A stretch of 64,000 nucleotides of DNA, taken from assembly GCA_008360955.1 (NCBI GenBank), contig LUCM01004340.1, forward strand, positions 31,237-95,236. The letters run 5' to 3'. The DNA is from Fasciolopsis buskii. Its lineage: Eukaryota > Platyhelminthes > Trematoda > Plagiorchiida > Fasciolidae. Of this stretch, positions 1 through 12,600 are shown piece by piece. The notes beneath the pieces were generated by a model, which was not told the DNA's origin, did not search any database, and saw nothing but the letters and a program-made list of their open reading frames with translations. The position numbers and the translations under genes were made by a program. Positions within the stretch are counted from its first letter, which is position 1, and each line of letters begins with the position of its first letter.

Positions 1-562
1 GCCACCCCAATTACAAGGCTTTGTTGCTGGAACTGCCCGATCATGGCCAACGTGTTCACCACGCTGACAACTAATAGGCGGGAAAACACACACACAGATC
101 CCTGCTTCAGATATCACTGCAATCTTCTGCCGCGATTATCAACTCCAATCTTTGCCCTCGACACCCGCGGCTTTCAGTACACCGCCATCACCTAGGCCCA
201 TGAATGAAAAACGAAAGGAGCAACGAGATCTGAGTTTGGTTCACGCCGGCTTGCAAGCATTGCGTGTATTATACAATGCATGCCGCATTAATCGACATTC
301 TCCTCTCGGCTGACGCCGTGTCCCTTCTCCACATCCTCAAACAATGGTTTGCCACAATTTTTCTTCATTGTTCTTCGTCTCCCCGCAGCTTCGAGTGTCT
401 TTTGCTTATTTTCTTGGCTGCAGGATCCACGGTAAAATAACCAACTTTCTTTCTCATCCCGATTTTAATACTGGGCATCTATTGCTCGTCAGCACTTTCC
501 CCTCCAGAGATTTTGGACCACTTTGACAATTTTACACTCTTTCGAATAATCCCACAGAAAAC

Positions 563-725
563 ATTGAGAACAACGACGTGGTGAACAAGCTCGTTTTCAG
601 TTATTCGTATTCATGCCAATACATAACATTAAATATGGTTTGGAAATGGTTCAAGGTGAATCGTAGGTTTGCAGTCACATCGGTTAATAATTCTAAGGAT
701 GTGTCTGTGTTTATGTGTAATTGAT
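563..725 (+). repeat. left inverted repeat of Penelope-like element
   Basis: This segment reappears in reverse complement at 1,887-2,050. Landmarks shared by both copies are TTGAGAAC, GAACAAGCTCGT, ATTCATGCCAATACATAA and GTGTAATTGAT, in the same order and spacing. It lies outside the coding remnant and probably corresponds to the pLTR end. Confidence 0.75.
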
Positions 726-1880
726 AAGTTCGTCGCACTATCTGGCTGTAAACCACTTTTGGATAATAAAAAGTGGACCAGGGAAGTTGAGGGATCTGGA
801 CAAATTGCTTCTGAGCGCATAGAGGGGGTTACGGAAACGGATAGATACGGCTTCGGCTGTGTTCAAGATTCGACACTAGACGGTTCTTCACTGTCCGCTC
901 CTAACTTTGTAGATGGTGCGAAAAGCACTTTTCACGTTCACTGAGTGGTTTGACTCCACAAGTCGTGAAAACACCGCGCTAGTTATTGCCTTAATTAATC
1001 CTGTGCTCAACCAAGCCGGGTGGTGTTCACGAACGCGATCGGACAAACGTTTGGTCGCACGGCCAAAATACCTAGTTCCACAGGAGCAGGTGGATGAATA
1101 CACACAGAACGAGACTGCAGAATCTGGAAGACTGTCCTTCGGTTGGAAACATGATCGGTCTGGATGTGAATGCAGTTTTTAACTGTACAGCAAAGAATGT
1201 TCCGCTAACTGAACTTGACAGTCTCTGTTGGATAATTTCCGCTTCGGTGTCACGTTTGAATGACAAACAAACATTCGGGTTTCTTTATTTGTCCTATTTC
1301 TTTTTGTCTTACTTCGTATTTTCTCATAGTTTTATTTATGAATCTTTCGCGGTGTCCATTTTGTACGAATACGCTCTGCAGGAAACGAAGTTCATTTTCA
1401 ATTGTCCTCCGCACACATTCTTCTTGCTCTGTCAACTAAACAACGTATTAGGTTCCGCTTCACTTGTAACGGCACGAAGCTGTGAAAATGAATGCACAGT
1501 CATTTACATGTTGCCTGTCTAGAGACCGACAGTTGTAAAGATACGTCCTGCCGTCGCCTTAGGTACATATCTAAGTATACTAATCTATGGTCTATTTCTT
1601 TTTCTAGTGTAAAGAGTACGTTTGGGTGGATCTTGCTGAACGTGCGTACCGTATGGTTTACGTCCGTATGTTCCTTTAGTATAGTATATCATCGACATAA
1701 CGTTTGTAAACGGTAAAGTGCCTGATTGGTGAGCGCAGTTCATTATTCTCCAGTTTGGACATAACAATCTCAGCAAACAGTGGTCCCAGAGGAGACCCCA
1801 TTGCCACTCAGTCCTTTTGCCGGTATATTTAAACAGTGAATTTAAATTGAACGCTTTTGGTGCACACAAAGAGTAATTGT
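690..1880 (-). pseudogene. Penelope RT / GIY-YIG endonuclease remnant
   Basis: Minus-strand coding remnant in several frames. From its 5' side: an RT block with GVAMGSPLGPLFAEI-like residues (about 1,740-1,815), a YKRYVDDIL block with the catalytic YVDD at 1,689-1,700, a linker ending at about 1,100, then a GIY-YIG nuclease at 888-1,103 with CGTRYFGRATKRLSDRVREH followed by HPAWL. This is the C-terminal signature of Penelope proteins. A degenerate tail down to about 690 resembles the usual PxLCxQKxFVxxxxLPW ending. The early RT fingers and N-terminal part are absent. Stops at the end of the endonuclease block and between blocks show it is dead. Identification rests on motif order, not on a search. 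Confidence 0.8.
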
Positions 1881-1886
1881 CTCATT

Positions 1887-2050
1887 TCATCAATTACACA
1901 TACACAAACACGTTTTTGAGCTGTGAACGGATGTGAGTTCAGACTTACAGTTGCCCTTGAACCATCTCCAAACCATATTTAATCTTATGTATTGGCATGA
2001 ATGCGAATAAATGAACACGAGCTTGTTCGCCACGTTGTGCTGTTCTCAAT
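1887..2050 (-). repeat. right inverted repeat of Penelope-like element
   Basis: Reverse-complement partner of 563-725, separated from it by the RT/GIY-YIG remnant. It begins just inside the 5' end of the preserved coding part and ends at ATTGAGAACAG (read on the minus strand). I see no target-site duplication that I could defend. Confidence 0.75.
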
Positions 2051-5000
2051 TTTGCACTCTATTAGTATGGTCTTTGGAGACTTCCTTCCTTTAACTTTCA
2101 TTTCCAGCTTATAAACTCGTCAAGTTGGACTACTGCGGACATATCTTAAAACCCGACGCCATCCTCCAGATGAACTTTGCGCCTGCGGTACACGTCACTA
2201 GTGCATGTAAACACCTTGTTCGTTATAGAACGTCATTGTCATTTAACCTCATTTTGTCCCCAACTTACGTATCTACTTCTTCCAAATCATATCTCTGTGT
2301 AACAGTTTTTCTGATATTTTGCCTAAGATTAATTTATGTCACTTTCAGCTGTGTCGTCCTTTTAGCAAATACCTCTATGCTGTAAATCTTCACTGCCATT
2401 GGCCTGGTTTCTAGTTTTGCGACTAGCTACAATCAGAGGCCTGCCACATATTTTCCCATCCACCAGTTTTTGTATATAAGGACACCATCTAGCCACTGAG
2501 AATGAACCTGGCACTTCAATTATTAATTACTGTTGCGTTTTTTGCATCTCCATTGTTTTCGATCATTTTTTACCCCGTCGACACTAGCGTGGTTTATTAA
2601 GCTTTACTGCATAAGCAATAATTTACTAACGTCTCTATCGCAGATAGATATATTCTCGTGGACCACCATCGGAAGGTTTTACTACTGAATACCAGTTTTA
2701 GAACGTATTTCGATCCACGCCATTCGCTGATATCTTGCCTAACCTTAGACTGCTACAATACTATCGTTGGCAATACCTCAACTTCAAAACCGTTTCATTA
2801 TGTGAAACAAGGCCCCCTGCACCATTTTTCACTTTTTTATTTGGCTCACCTGTTGGCCTTTCTGGTCTCCTCCTTTATCACGGTTGTACGTCGTACGACA
2901 GCAGCCCTCATCAGTGGTTACTCTCTTTATATCCCAAACAAATCTAACCAATTTGCCACAAGTGGCGTTCGCTAAGCCCTGGGTCACAGCTGCCCGACGC
3001 ACAGCGTCGATACGCGCAAAGCTTATCCACTGGCCCCCAAACTGCCTAGTTAGTCTCACGTGTCATTAATAAAGTATGGGAGTTAGAGCAGGCGATTCAT
3101 GAGTCAGTCAGCAAAATTTTACTGACGGAGCTAGTGGGCACGAAGCAACTTCCCCTTAAGTACCTCTCGAAAGCACCTTAAAACTCATTGTGCTCATGTC
3201 CCTCTAGCGTCTTCCTGTTTATTGACTCCAGTTCTTAGGAATTTACTCAGCGGAACATGCACGCGTCCAGTGCTGTGCCTTCCAGTGTTTGTAACCGCAT
3301 TTCATCGAACACGATTAAAAGCTCTATCCTCTCTTTCAGGAATATGACGCAACGCCATCGCATCAGATTTGAACTATTCAAATCGATGTTAAGTAGCACT
3401 TACCCAAAAAACTTTTAATTCCTCATTCTCGCCGTTGCAAAGCAGCTTTACATGGATCACATCATAAGAGCATATTATACTTCCTCCAAGCCCACTCAAA
3501 TCGCCTAGTACAGAAACCCATTCAGAGTAAGACCCTTGGGCTGCATATAACAGGGAGCCCAAAAATGGTTCCAATGGACGAAGATCGTCTGAAGTCATCT
3601 GGCATGGCCGGGAGCCTAGTATCCGGACCGATCCATGTGGCGCTACCTTTGCAAAACGCAAGCATTGACTTAGCCAGCTGGTCTCCTTTACCACGGCCAC
3701 AACTCCTGAAAATTCTGCATATAACCCCTATTCTGCCGCGCTCTTGGTAGGCCACAAAGACTGCTTCTACTCCCGTGAACCTAAGATATCTGGCAATAAC
3801 CTAACTCTCCCCCTCTAGGTACCAAAATTCCAGTTTCGGATGATGAACATGCGACTACACCCTGAAAGAACAGTACACGAGTCCCTAATGGAGTAATGAC
3901 GGCGTGATCAAACCAGTGACTAAGTTACTCAGACCCGTTTTTTGTCCTTTGGTTGATCCTATCACTGCGCCGTCCCCATCGCCTGTCTCCAAAGGCACCG
4001 ACTGCCATTTTCCTAATTTACCTTTCACGACGATCAAAAGGTCATCCACCAGTTAAACATCCAAGCCCTGAAAAAACCACTGACTTGCACCGTGCATTAA
4101 AAAGCTGGTAACGCACCAGCTGTTCGCCGCCCAAGACCGGTGCTGTTGCATCCGATTGGCCAGGGAACCAGTCCGCAACCTCTATTTTGCATATCTTCAG
4201 TATTATATCGACAATTTCACCAATCCTTTCATGGACCGTATCCGTTTCTGATGACTTCCTTTCTCATTCATATTCGCCCGGAAGGAAATCTCCTCTTTCC
4301 ACCCTTCCCCATGAGCTACCACCACCTCATTATTCCTAATTCGACCCAATCCTCTTCCTACTTCCTTTACATTTGTCTCCCGGAAATTCGGGTTGCCCCA
4401 TATGCTAGTATAATGGCGAAAGTCGTTAGACCCGGCCCGTATCACCCTCACCAGTTTCTGCTTTGTTTACTTCTGCCTCCACAATATTTTCAGTCTTAAG
4501 TCTCAATTTAACGAGGAAATACTCAATAGCGTTCCCACCTTCGTTGGATACAAACCATTTGGAGGTGATAGAGCTGATCGCTGTGGGGGCGGTTGCATCG
4601 TCCGCGTAAAGCGGAGCCTAACAACATCCTTCCTAAAGCATCTAGTAGATGAACTAGTTCAAAAATTGGCCTTGGGCAATCCATATGGCCTGCATTTATC
4701 GCTGTCCATCCCATGTTAAAGAAGGACTCCCAATATTAGAGGATGATTTTGTCCACCTTGGGATAGTCCAGCCAATTACAGTGGCGGTTACACCTCTAAC
4801 AAACTAGTAATCTCAACGACGTCCATCTGGCGGACGTGTTAATGCCATGGGTACCTGTCTCCCGTTTTCCCATTCACTCGCATACTTTTCGGCCCTTTAA
4901 TTTTATTTAACATTTTTCATTCATCTTAATCTCACAGTACCCTTACTATCCTTCATCAATTCAGGCTCTGCAGCCGCGCCAGTGACCGACCGCAAACAAA

Positions 5001-5980
5001 CCCTTTGGGTCTTGCCCCAACATGTTGGTTCCAGATGGTTCATTAAGTCGCTCTGTTTAAATTTAAAAGACACTCAAAGAATCGACGCTACCCCGTAGTC
5101 CTCAAACAAAACACTACGTTTGGTCATCGGGCTTCCTTAACTTTCATGAGACCTTAGACGCCGCGTTCATTTCTTCAAACTACCTCCCCTACTGATCTCA
5201 CTGCTGGGTTGTCCAGGTATAATTTTGGGTACCTGCTTAGAGGCTCATGGTATCCAAACAGCAAGCATCACGGCAGACCGTTTCTATATGCCCAACATCC
5301 GGGCCGTCCTGACCCATTCGTCAACCCCTCGGTAAGGACATTAAGGACATTAAAATGCCGAAAACAGTAAATGCATCCACTATTTATTACTTGCATTATC
5401 AACATTTAACCTAGTCGTGCCGTCTCCTGATCCAATTATATCGCATTCTTCTCACTTCTATTTCCGTCTTCTCACAAATATCCATAACCTCTTTCAGTGC
5501 TAATTAGTTTCATAAGCCTTAATTCATTTATGGAGTAAATATGTCATCGGCTCGTTTTTATTTCATCCACATTCTTGCAATACCAGTGTAAAACGTTTTG
5601 ATGTACTTGCTCCTATTTTGCTTTGCCTTGAATTGATTCCGCAGGACAATCTTTCTATTTGTATTTTTGCTTTTCATAACATCAAATTTTTGATGGATTC
5701 CAGCATACCAACTCTTTTCAAACCGACTTATCCACCATTAGTTTACATGTATATAAGCACCATTCGGCTGACCCCTGCCTCTGCATCTGAGGCCAATCTT
5801 TGTTATCTCTGCGGCAGATTAGTGCCTATCGGGCATTCAAGCAAAGTTTGCACTAACACGCTCAGTTGTTTGGCGCAAATATTTTTTTCTTTTTATGATA
5901 GGCTGGTATTCTATCCTATTTCAGTGGCCAATTTAGGTGGTTGCGGCCCCCTTTTCTCCTCACTGCCTTCGCAATTCTAA
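2051..5980. other. no supportable gene
   Basis: About 3.9 kb of AT-moderate sequence with only short open frames. A stretch at 4,555-4,700 (+) weakly recalls the RDRADRCGGGCIVRVK-like block of LINE endonucleases, but a single block is not enough to call one. A short direct duplication of a 9-mer (AAGGACATT) lies at about 5,335-5,352. I see no RNA gene. Confidence 0.5.
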
Positions 5981-5989
5981 ATATCTTCA

Positions 5990-7990
5990 TCCACAAATTT
6001 TCTGTGCCCCGCCTGTGACAACTGATTCTGCTTTGAGCATGCCTGTCGTATTTCGAGAAGCATAAATAGCAAGGCCAAGGTTAAATGGGTGATGTCCATT
6101 GAGGATAACTGTGCTTTTGGATGTCCGTTTAGTTTTTATGCAATTTCAACTAGCGTTGTACTTATAGTTTCGACGTCCAGTGTTTCCGTTCAGCCAGTGA
6201 CGGGATCATCCTTTGGATAGATCTGATGCGATACTCCACCTTGATGACAAGCGTACCGGGGTTTAAAGTGAGCCTAAATGCCCAGAGTCGAGGTTTCATC
6301 TTTTCGCGTGTGCTGCTGCAGGCGCGGGTTTCAGTGTTGCAGTTATCGACCAACTTCAACAACGTTTGGTCCGTCATCAGCTTGCATTTCGGAAGAAACG
6401 CTTTGCCTGTTTGTGAAACGCTGCAACCATGAGCGTCAGTTGTGCGGCAGGTGATGCGCGTCGCGAGATTTCATGAAGATAATCAGCCACCAGCTGCCTT
6501 TTTCTTTCCATCTTCTGAAATTTACCCCTACGGGCCCAAAATAGTGAATCCCAGTGTCGCTGAACGCCCATCAGCCAGGAGCCACTGTGCATTTCAGGAG
6601 CGGCAACATTAGTTGTCTCCCCATCACGAATATGCGCCCCGAGCATTGTGCCCAAACATTGATCGTTCGCTTTAACGTTTCCTTTCAACTTATGGCCCAA
6701 CACTGTTGGTGCAGGGTGCTCAGCAGGTAATTTTCCTCCACTTGGCTGTACACTGCATGCTCGTACTGCAGAAGCACAACAGCCAAGGTGGTTCGAGCCG
6801 GTAGGATGGTGGGATGTCCCGCGTTAAAGTTTGGCTGTAAGTTAAATAATCTACCACACATCCGTAGCAAATCTTTGCTCAGTTTAGGGTTCGATCTTCT
6901 TGGGGAGCCGTTCATCATTGCTGCTGCTATCACTGGTCCTTAAATGTGTACCGAAGTTCTTAGATCATAACATCGAAATGGGGTGATCCTCCACGAGCTG
7001 TAGCTCTTCTGGAACCACAGCACCATTGCGCAAGCTATAAAAAGGCCGAACAACTTTCATTAACAGCAGATGCCCCTTAAATATGGGGTCCATAGCAAAC
7101 ATCCGTTGCGCTTGGATAGAAGGTGCAGTTATCATGACGCCATCATTGACCTCCAGTGTCGGCCTGGGTTGGTTAATGTGGTCGCTCAAGGACAAATGGT
7201 TCTCATGCAGAATAAGAAATTCTGGCCGTTGGTCCATGTATCCCGCGGATATAAGTTCCTCACCCCACGGCGGAATAGGTCAGCTGGATTTTCGGTCGAT
7301 TTCATGTACCTCCAATCTTCAATCTTTGTTTAACCATGTATATTTGTGAGTGTTTTTGATAAGATGGCTGAAACAAATTTTAATGCTGTGAACGTTGTGT
7401 CGCATTACCGTTGAATCTAGCCAGAACCCTGTCACACAGTCAACGGCATTGAAGCACCTTGCAACATGCGCCATAATTACCACCATGGCTGCGGCACTTA
7501 ACTCCAGGTGCGGGATCTGTACCAACTTCAAAGGTTTTCATCGGGCCCCGGCCAGCAATATCCTAGCGGAGCAGCTGCCATCCTCTCAACTACAGCACCC
7601 ATGAACTACAGCAGCCTAGGTGTTAGAAACCTGAATCGGAGTCGCATGCAAGATTCGCCCTTTCATCCTAGAAACTGAAGAGGGCTTCCATGTTCCGTTT
7701 GTCGAAGCATCTTCTGATCCAAGGAGCTCTCGGTGCAAGAATTTGGGCGATCAGGCATTTCGCCGCATGGTCCTGCAATCTGAACTGGAATCTAACTGAG
7801 GTGTGCGATTACTGCGGGCGGCCGAAAGTGCGTCTAATTCTACAGGTTATGTTCTGGTGGCAGCAGTCCCTTCGGTCACCTAAATGGCCCGGCTTTCACA
7901 AATTTGTTGGTATCATCTTTTGGTCACGTTTACCAGTTTTGTTATTTGTCTATTATACTCTACCAGAATTCTCACGTGGTTTAAAATCAG
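5990..7990 (-). pseudogene. BEL/Pao retrotransposon pol remnant
   Basis: Minus-strand remains of a BEL/Pao LTR-retrotransposon polyprotein. From its 5' side: an RNase H-like block at 7,319-7,560 with PHLELSAAAM and FWLDST, matching the PRLEL...FWTDS pattern of Pao RNase H. Next is a WMDGPEFL-like linker at about 7,100-7,240 (here MDQRPEFL). An integrase N-terminal region follows at 6,685-6,933 with NPKLSKDLLRMCGRL, the usual block before the zinc finger. The integrase core at 6,160-6,620 keeps DTGIHYFGPVGV and ADDGPNVVEVG, the latter holding the second catalytic Asp. Many frameshifts and stops separate these blocks. Gag, protease and the RT palm are not seen, and no LTRs were recognised. It has been cut into by later SINE insertions at its 5' side. 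Confidence 0.75.
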
Positions 7991-8061
7991 TGTGAAGCTC
8001 AGGCTGCCCAATTTTGATAGCGCCGTTTATCGGTTATCTTTTACTTCCTCTACTAACTAAA

Positions 8062-8200
8062 TTACAGTTTATACCATTTTTGACGAATGGGACCGCGACC
8101 AAAGGAAGGCTGTCAAGTGGGGAAGTTGACCGGCGGTGGGAGGATTGGAACCGGCGACCTTGTGAATTTCTCTAGGTTCGTCAGCTACCAGCCACAACAT
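8062..8200 (-). mobile_element. tRNA-derived SINE, copy A
   Basis: Minus-strand copy of a tRNA-derived SINE. Reading the minus strand, a B-box-like GGTTCCAATCC is followed by CCCACCGCCGGTCAACTT, then CCACTTG and the body block GGTCGCGG. The same order occurs in copies at 8,450, 28,770 and 52,345. The A-box end is poorly preserved. It sits head-to-head with copy B about 250 bp away and near the 5' edge of the broken BEL/Pao element. Confidence 0.7.
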
Positions 8201-8449
8201 TGTGTAGATATTTTCTTAGCCCGTAAGCCGTTTTGGTTATTGTTGTCCTGTGAGTCATTTAAACCGTTGGTGTTCATGCTGCATTCATTTGCGGCTCCTG
8301 TACCTACTTATTCGTGTTTATCTGTTTGGTCTACCAAACCAACAATTCTGGGCTTCTCAGGGGATCAGATAGCCAGTCACGACAGCGGTGAGCGGAAGAA
8401 ATGAAAGGTCCAGAAAACAGTAAGGCATCAGAAGGCAGTGAAACTACAC

Positions 8450-8640
8450 TGGCCGGCAGTGTCCAAGCGGATAAGATCGTGTCGTTTGGCCGTGAGGGTC
8501 GCGGGTTCAAGTCTTCCCACCGCCGGCCAACTTTCCCACTTGGCAGCCCTCTATTGGCCGCGGATTCCTTCCTGAAAAATAATGCACTTTGTTATTTGAT
8601 TAATAGAGAACGTAAAAGATAAAATATTGTGGCTGCGCTT
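8450..8640 (+). mobile_element. tRNA-derived SINE, copy B
   Basis: Best-preserved SINE copy. Its head at 8,452-8,527 is tRNA-like: a GCCGGC 5' end can pair with the GCCGGC at the 3' end, an A box (GTGTCCAAGCGG) starts near 8,459, and a B box (GGGTTCAAGTCT) lies at 8,503-8,514. The body then runs through CTTTCCCACTTGGCAGCC and TTCCTTCCTGAAAAAT to an AT-rich tail near 8,640. The head most resembles a Ser/Leu-type tRNA but has a shortened variable arm. I call it a SINE because the body is shared with three other copies in this window. Confidence 0.8.
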
Positions 8641-8644
8641 AAGT

Positions 8645-10560
8645 GCAGCTGACGATGGGATTCAGTGCAACGCAGGCGAGGTTTGGTATCTTGGAGGATG
8701 TAGAAGGACTACCTGTAATATTTGCAGGGGTGATTTTCCTAAAATAATTCCATGTTGACCGTCCCAATAAAAAAACAAAGATTCAGTCGGGAATTTTAAA
8801 AATTGTTGACCGTATGCGAACGGGAGTCAAGGTACGGCAAATTGATTCAACAGTGGCACGCGAATGCTCATAGGCTACCACCAAAAAATACACGAGAACG
8901 TGGAGTTGTGTTATATCTCAATCTTGGTGAGTGGTCACTCAAGTGGCCCAAAGAATATCATGATAGATTCGTAAACAAATACTGAGAGGGTTGAGCGAAG
9001 TTATAGGACATTCGTACCCATTACAGACCGAGCATTTCATTGCGAGCACGCGATTCACACAGAAACGCAAGATTCTAAGCCATTCGCAGTGACCGAGAAG
9101 ACGGGGTAATTAAGCGCCGACGAAGTTACGCACTTCACGTTATAGAGCAGTGAAAATACGTAGCTTCAAAAGTATCCATTGGAGGACTGATTTTTCGCGG
9201 GAGCACCACCACGTTCATCGCACCTGACGAACACTTTTCAAGAGTGCTGTTAGTCAAGCTCTTCGCAATCCCCATGATAAAAGCAGAGGAGTGATGTGCA
9301 AAAGTGATCTCGTCAATAATTTACCTACATAGATGCCGACCTAGGCCTGACCACCAGACTTTGCGGCAACACGGCTCCCATGCCCTTGCGGCAGTACCAT
9401 CTCTGGTCCTGCGACGTAGCAGCCACACCCGAGGACGTAGCCTTGGGTTCAAAAAGCAACAGCGCCAGCTTCAGTTTTGACAGGTCCCAAGATTTGCTAA
9501 TCCTAGGTGCTTAGCTATGGTACTGCTTATGGATACTGGGTCCAACAGCAAACCACTGTGAGCCTGCTACTTTGCAGTACGCTGTAGGCACGGAAAACCC
9601 ACGTATACCGTAATAGCTGAAGCATGGGGAAGTATCCACACCAACAGCCAGACCTTGTGTCACAACCCCCCGTAGCCCCGGATCCTGAAGGCCCAGTGAG
9701 AAGCCTTGGTGAGTGGCGTAATCGATATCTGGGTGCGCAAGGGAATTCTTGATTCACAGCTGGGTGTCCAGGACGGATATTATGATGACCGTTCGTATGG
9801 AGGGCATAAATGGAGAGTATGCACTGCACAACCAACAAGTTAATGGCCACAGACCTTATAAATACCATTCTGGACCTAGTTTTAGAGGGCTTCTGGATGA
9901 TCATACGACTAGCGAACAGACAAGGTAACCGTGAGACTAGTCTAGAGGCAAAAAATCTGCACAGCGCCCGACACTGGTCACCTGGTTCTAGCCACGAGGT
10001 GTGTGGACACACTAGGACATCATACCTATCATGGATGACTACGCTGTCCGACACAAGCCTTAATCGTCTGATATGTTGTTTGTTTGGGATCCACTTCCCC
10101 GGTCTTCTTTAAGCCGTTGGTTAAATTAGGTTTGGATGAGAATGCAAAGCACCAAATCGGATGGTGATGCACCACTGGAGTCATCTACACTCCTGGGGCT
10201 CTGAGACCACCAGGTCATAACTTTCAAGCTGGTGCATACGACGGTGTTGACAAGGATAACAGAACACCTAGTGAAACCTGACGGGTTGACTTCCCAACAG
10301 TAAAAATCACCTAGCTGCCACTCATTGGCCGAGCTCCTCGTCATAATTCGATCGGCGTTGAAGTGACGTCAATAGATTTTATACTGAGACCCTGGGCCGC
10401 TTCGTGCCTCAGTCACCAGTGCAGTACACCACACAAGCAAGACATTACAGCCTATCAGTAACAGGCCCCAGAATGGGCTCAGTCTAGTCTAAGGAACTGC
10501 TGCAAACGGCTTTGCCCAGGTAACCACCGCTAGTCCTGATATCCCATACGTGCGTCGGTC
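8645..10560. other. no supportable gene
   Basis: Only short open frames without recognisable motifs. The part near 9,530-10,350 may be 5' debris of the LINE that follows, since it shares its orientation and composition, but I find no endonuclease motif in it. Confidence 0.45.
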
Positions 10561-12600
10561 GGAAGTCACAATGATAGAAGGCAACATTAGGATGGCCAAT
10601 ATGCTTCCGGCTTCCTATTCTCTGGTGCTTGCTTCACGTCGACTGCCTGCTTCGACTGTTCGCAACAGCAGTCAGCAACAACTGTGCGGGGAACTAAGAA
10701 CTTCAACGGGCAGCAATGTAGACTATCGATTTGATCAAATTCAGACTGGCGATGCATGTGACAACAGATTTCGCTTGTGGTCCTAGATCTAGCGTTCTTC
10801 TAAGACATTGGATCTCGCGAGGATCGCTGGGCCCAGTGGAGCAAGGTCGCCAGCTCCACAGCTAAAAGGAGGTGAATAAGACGCCTCGATAGCTGCGGCG
10901 CCATTTGATGTCAAGCCTTAAGAATGATGGCAAAATCTGGCCGGTTAAGGCAGTCGAAGAGATGGAAGTAGTGGCCGCTTCAGGTACCAGTCAAAGACCG
11001 TTTAAGCTTATGCGCGACACCGGCGGTCGCCGACCTTCGGTTAGTGAAGCTGTAAATCCTTGGAGGTGTCTCTTGAACTCCCATTTATGAAAAGACGGAC
11101 GGAAGCCGGTTCCGACGGACTTCCCCCAGTTCTTTTCAAACTGAGTGGAGCAGCTCTAATGAAATCACTTATTTCCTTGCTTCGCGATATTTAGAACGGG
11201 AAACGTATTCCGTAATCGTGGGCGAGTTACTGATTGTACCCATCTTCAAGAAGGGCACATGGACTGACTGTAGCAATCATCGTGGGGCTAATTTAGGGTG
11301 TTAGCTTTGATAATGCTGCGTCGTTTGACACCGATTTGTGAGAGTAATATCCGCGAACGGTAGGCCGGATTTCGGCCAGGTCGAAGTTGCATCGACCAGA
11401 CATTCACTCTTCGCGAAATGCTCAAAACACCGCACACACCGCCAACCTACGGTTGTAGTCTTTCTGGACTTGAAAGGCGCATTCAACTCAGTGGATCGGA
11501 CAGCTTTTTTCCATTCCCTCCACCGGAGTGGTATGCTAGCGAAGTTCGTGAGCCTGTTGCGAGCATTGCGCTTGCAGACCTATGGTCGTGTGAGGGTATA
11601 CGATGAACTATCAAGTTTATTCGAAACGACTAGTGGCCTTCGACAAGGTTGTCCCATCTCTCCATTCCTGTTCAACTTCTTCACGGATGAGGTGATGGGA
11701 GATGCCTTAGGTAGTCTCCGGGATGTAGGAATCGAACTGGGAAATGGAGGAAAGCTATGCGACCTAGACTACGCAGACAACGTCGTGTGCCTGTTCGAGT
11801 CTGCGGACAACGCACAATGCACACTAGATAGACTCTCGAGATCGGTTGCTCGGTTTGGGACGTGCTTTGCACCTTCAAAGTGCAAACTGTAAAGTGCTGT
11901 TGCAGGACTGGACGAAAGCAGTGCCGAACTTGGTGCTGAGCGAAGAAAAACTAACGATTGTGGGTCGTTTTACCTACCCTGGTAGCTGCGCGTCGAACGA
12001 CGGTAGCTCGGCAGTAGAGGTTAATAAGCGTATATCCAAGGCTCGAGCAGCTTATGCCGAACTGAAGCACTTGTAGCGTCGGCCTGATATTTTACTTAAT
12101 TTGAAAGGCCATGCACTGTCCGCAGTGTGCTCAGTTCTGTTGCACGGTTGCGAGGCATGGAATATTCTTGTGGGATATTCGTCGGTTAGAGGTTTTCGAC
12201 CACCGATGTCTACACAGTACGGCTAGGATCGGATGGAATGACCGGGTGAGTAATGTAGAGGCTAGGAATCTAGTACTAGGTGCCAGCTCTCAGAATACTT
12301 TGTTTCGGCGTATGAAACTTGGTAGACTACGCTGGTTGGGTCACGTGTTGCGTGCGTCGTATACTCGTCTACCGTACCTTGCCCTGTATTACGTTCCTCC
12401 CAAGGAATGGAAGAAGCCATGTGGAGGTCAGCGGATGACGTGACACCGTGGAATGAGAAAATACACAACGAATTTAGGTAAATTAGGTGTTTCGCATCTT
12501 CCTGGTTGGGGTCCGGAAAACTTGTTAACTAGCCGCCGGGAGACACTTAAGGATATTGCAGCGGACCGTGAACAGTGGCGGTCGTGTTGTCATTTTATGT
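10560..12600 (+). pseudogene. RTE-like LINE, endonuclease tail to RT C-terminus
   Basis: Plus-strand non-LTR retrotransposon remnant broken by stops and frameshifts. In order: a linker with VEEMEVVAASGTSQRPFKLM at 10,950-11,020, an EAGSDGLPPVLFK-like block at 11,100-11,140, VPIFKKGTWTDCSNHRG at 11,238-11,290, the RT fingers/palm with FLDLKGAFNSVDR at 11,460-11,500, GLRQGCPISPFLFNF at 11,635-11,680, and the catalytic LDYADN at 11,761-11,781. The thumb/C-terminal part keeps RRMKLGRLRWLGHVLR (about 12,310-12,355) and LPGWGPE...DREQWRSCC (about 12,500-12,590). The second catalytic Asp of YADD is Asn here, so even an intact frame would be inactive. This motif set belongs to the RTE-like elements abundant in flukes. 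A (TGA)n array lies about 200 bp downstream. Confidence 0.85.

Larger units (their letters stand above)
563..2050 (-). mobile_element. Penelope-like element with inverted ends
   Basis: A Penelope-like retroelement read on the minus strand. Its coding remnant (about 1,880 down to 690) carries a reverse transcriptase with a YVDD catalytic box followed by a GIY-YIG endonuclease, the diagnostic domain order of Penelope elements. The remnant lies between two roughly 160-bp inverted repeats (563-725 and 1,887-2,050) that agree at about four positions in five by eye. Inverted terminal repeats (pLTR arrangement) are known for this class. The unit is only 1.5 kb, so the N-terminal half of the polyprotein is missing. 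Frameshifts and stops break the frame, so it is not autonomous. Confidence 0.8.

Noticed and set aside
3389..3755. Minus-strand frames recalling a Gypsy RT/RNase H border (DLRPLEPFLGSLLYAAQ)
   Set aside because: Only one short resemblance, with no catalytic box or neighbouring domain in order. Too weak to call an element.
8452..8527. A functional tRNA (Ser/Leu-like)
   Set aside because: It has A and B boxes and pairing ends but a shortened variable arm, and it continues into a body shared with three other repeat copies. It is the head of a SINE.
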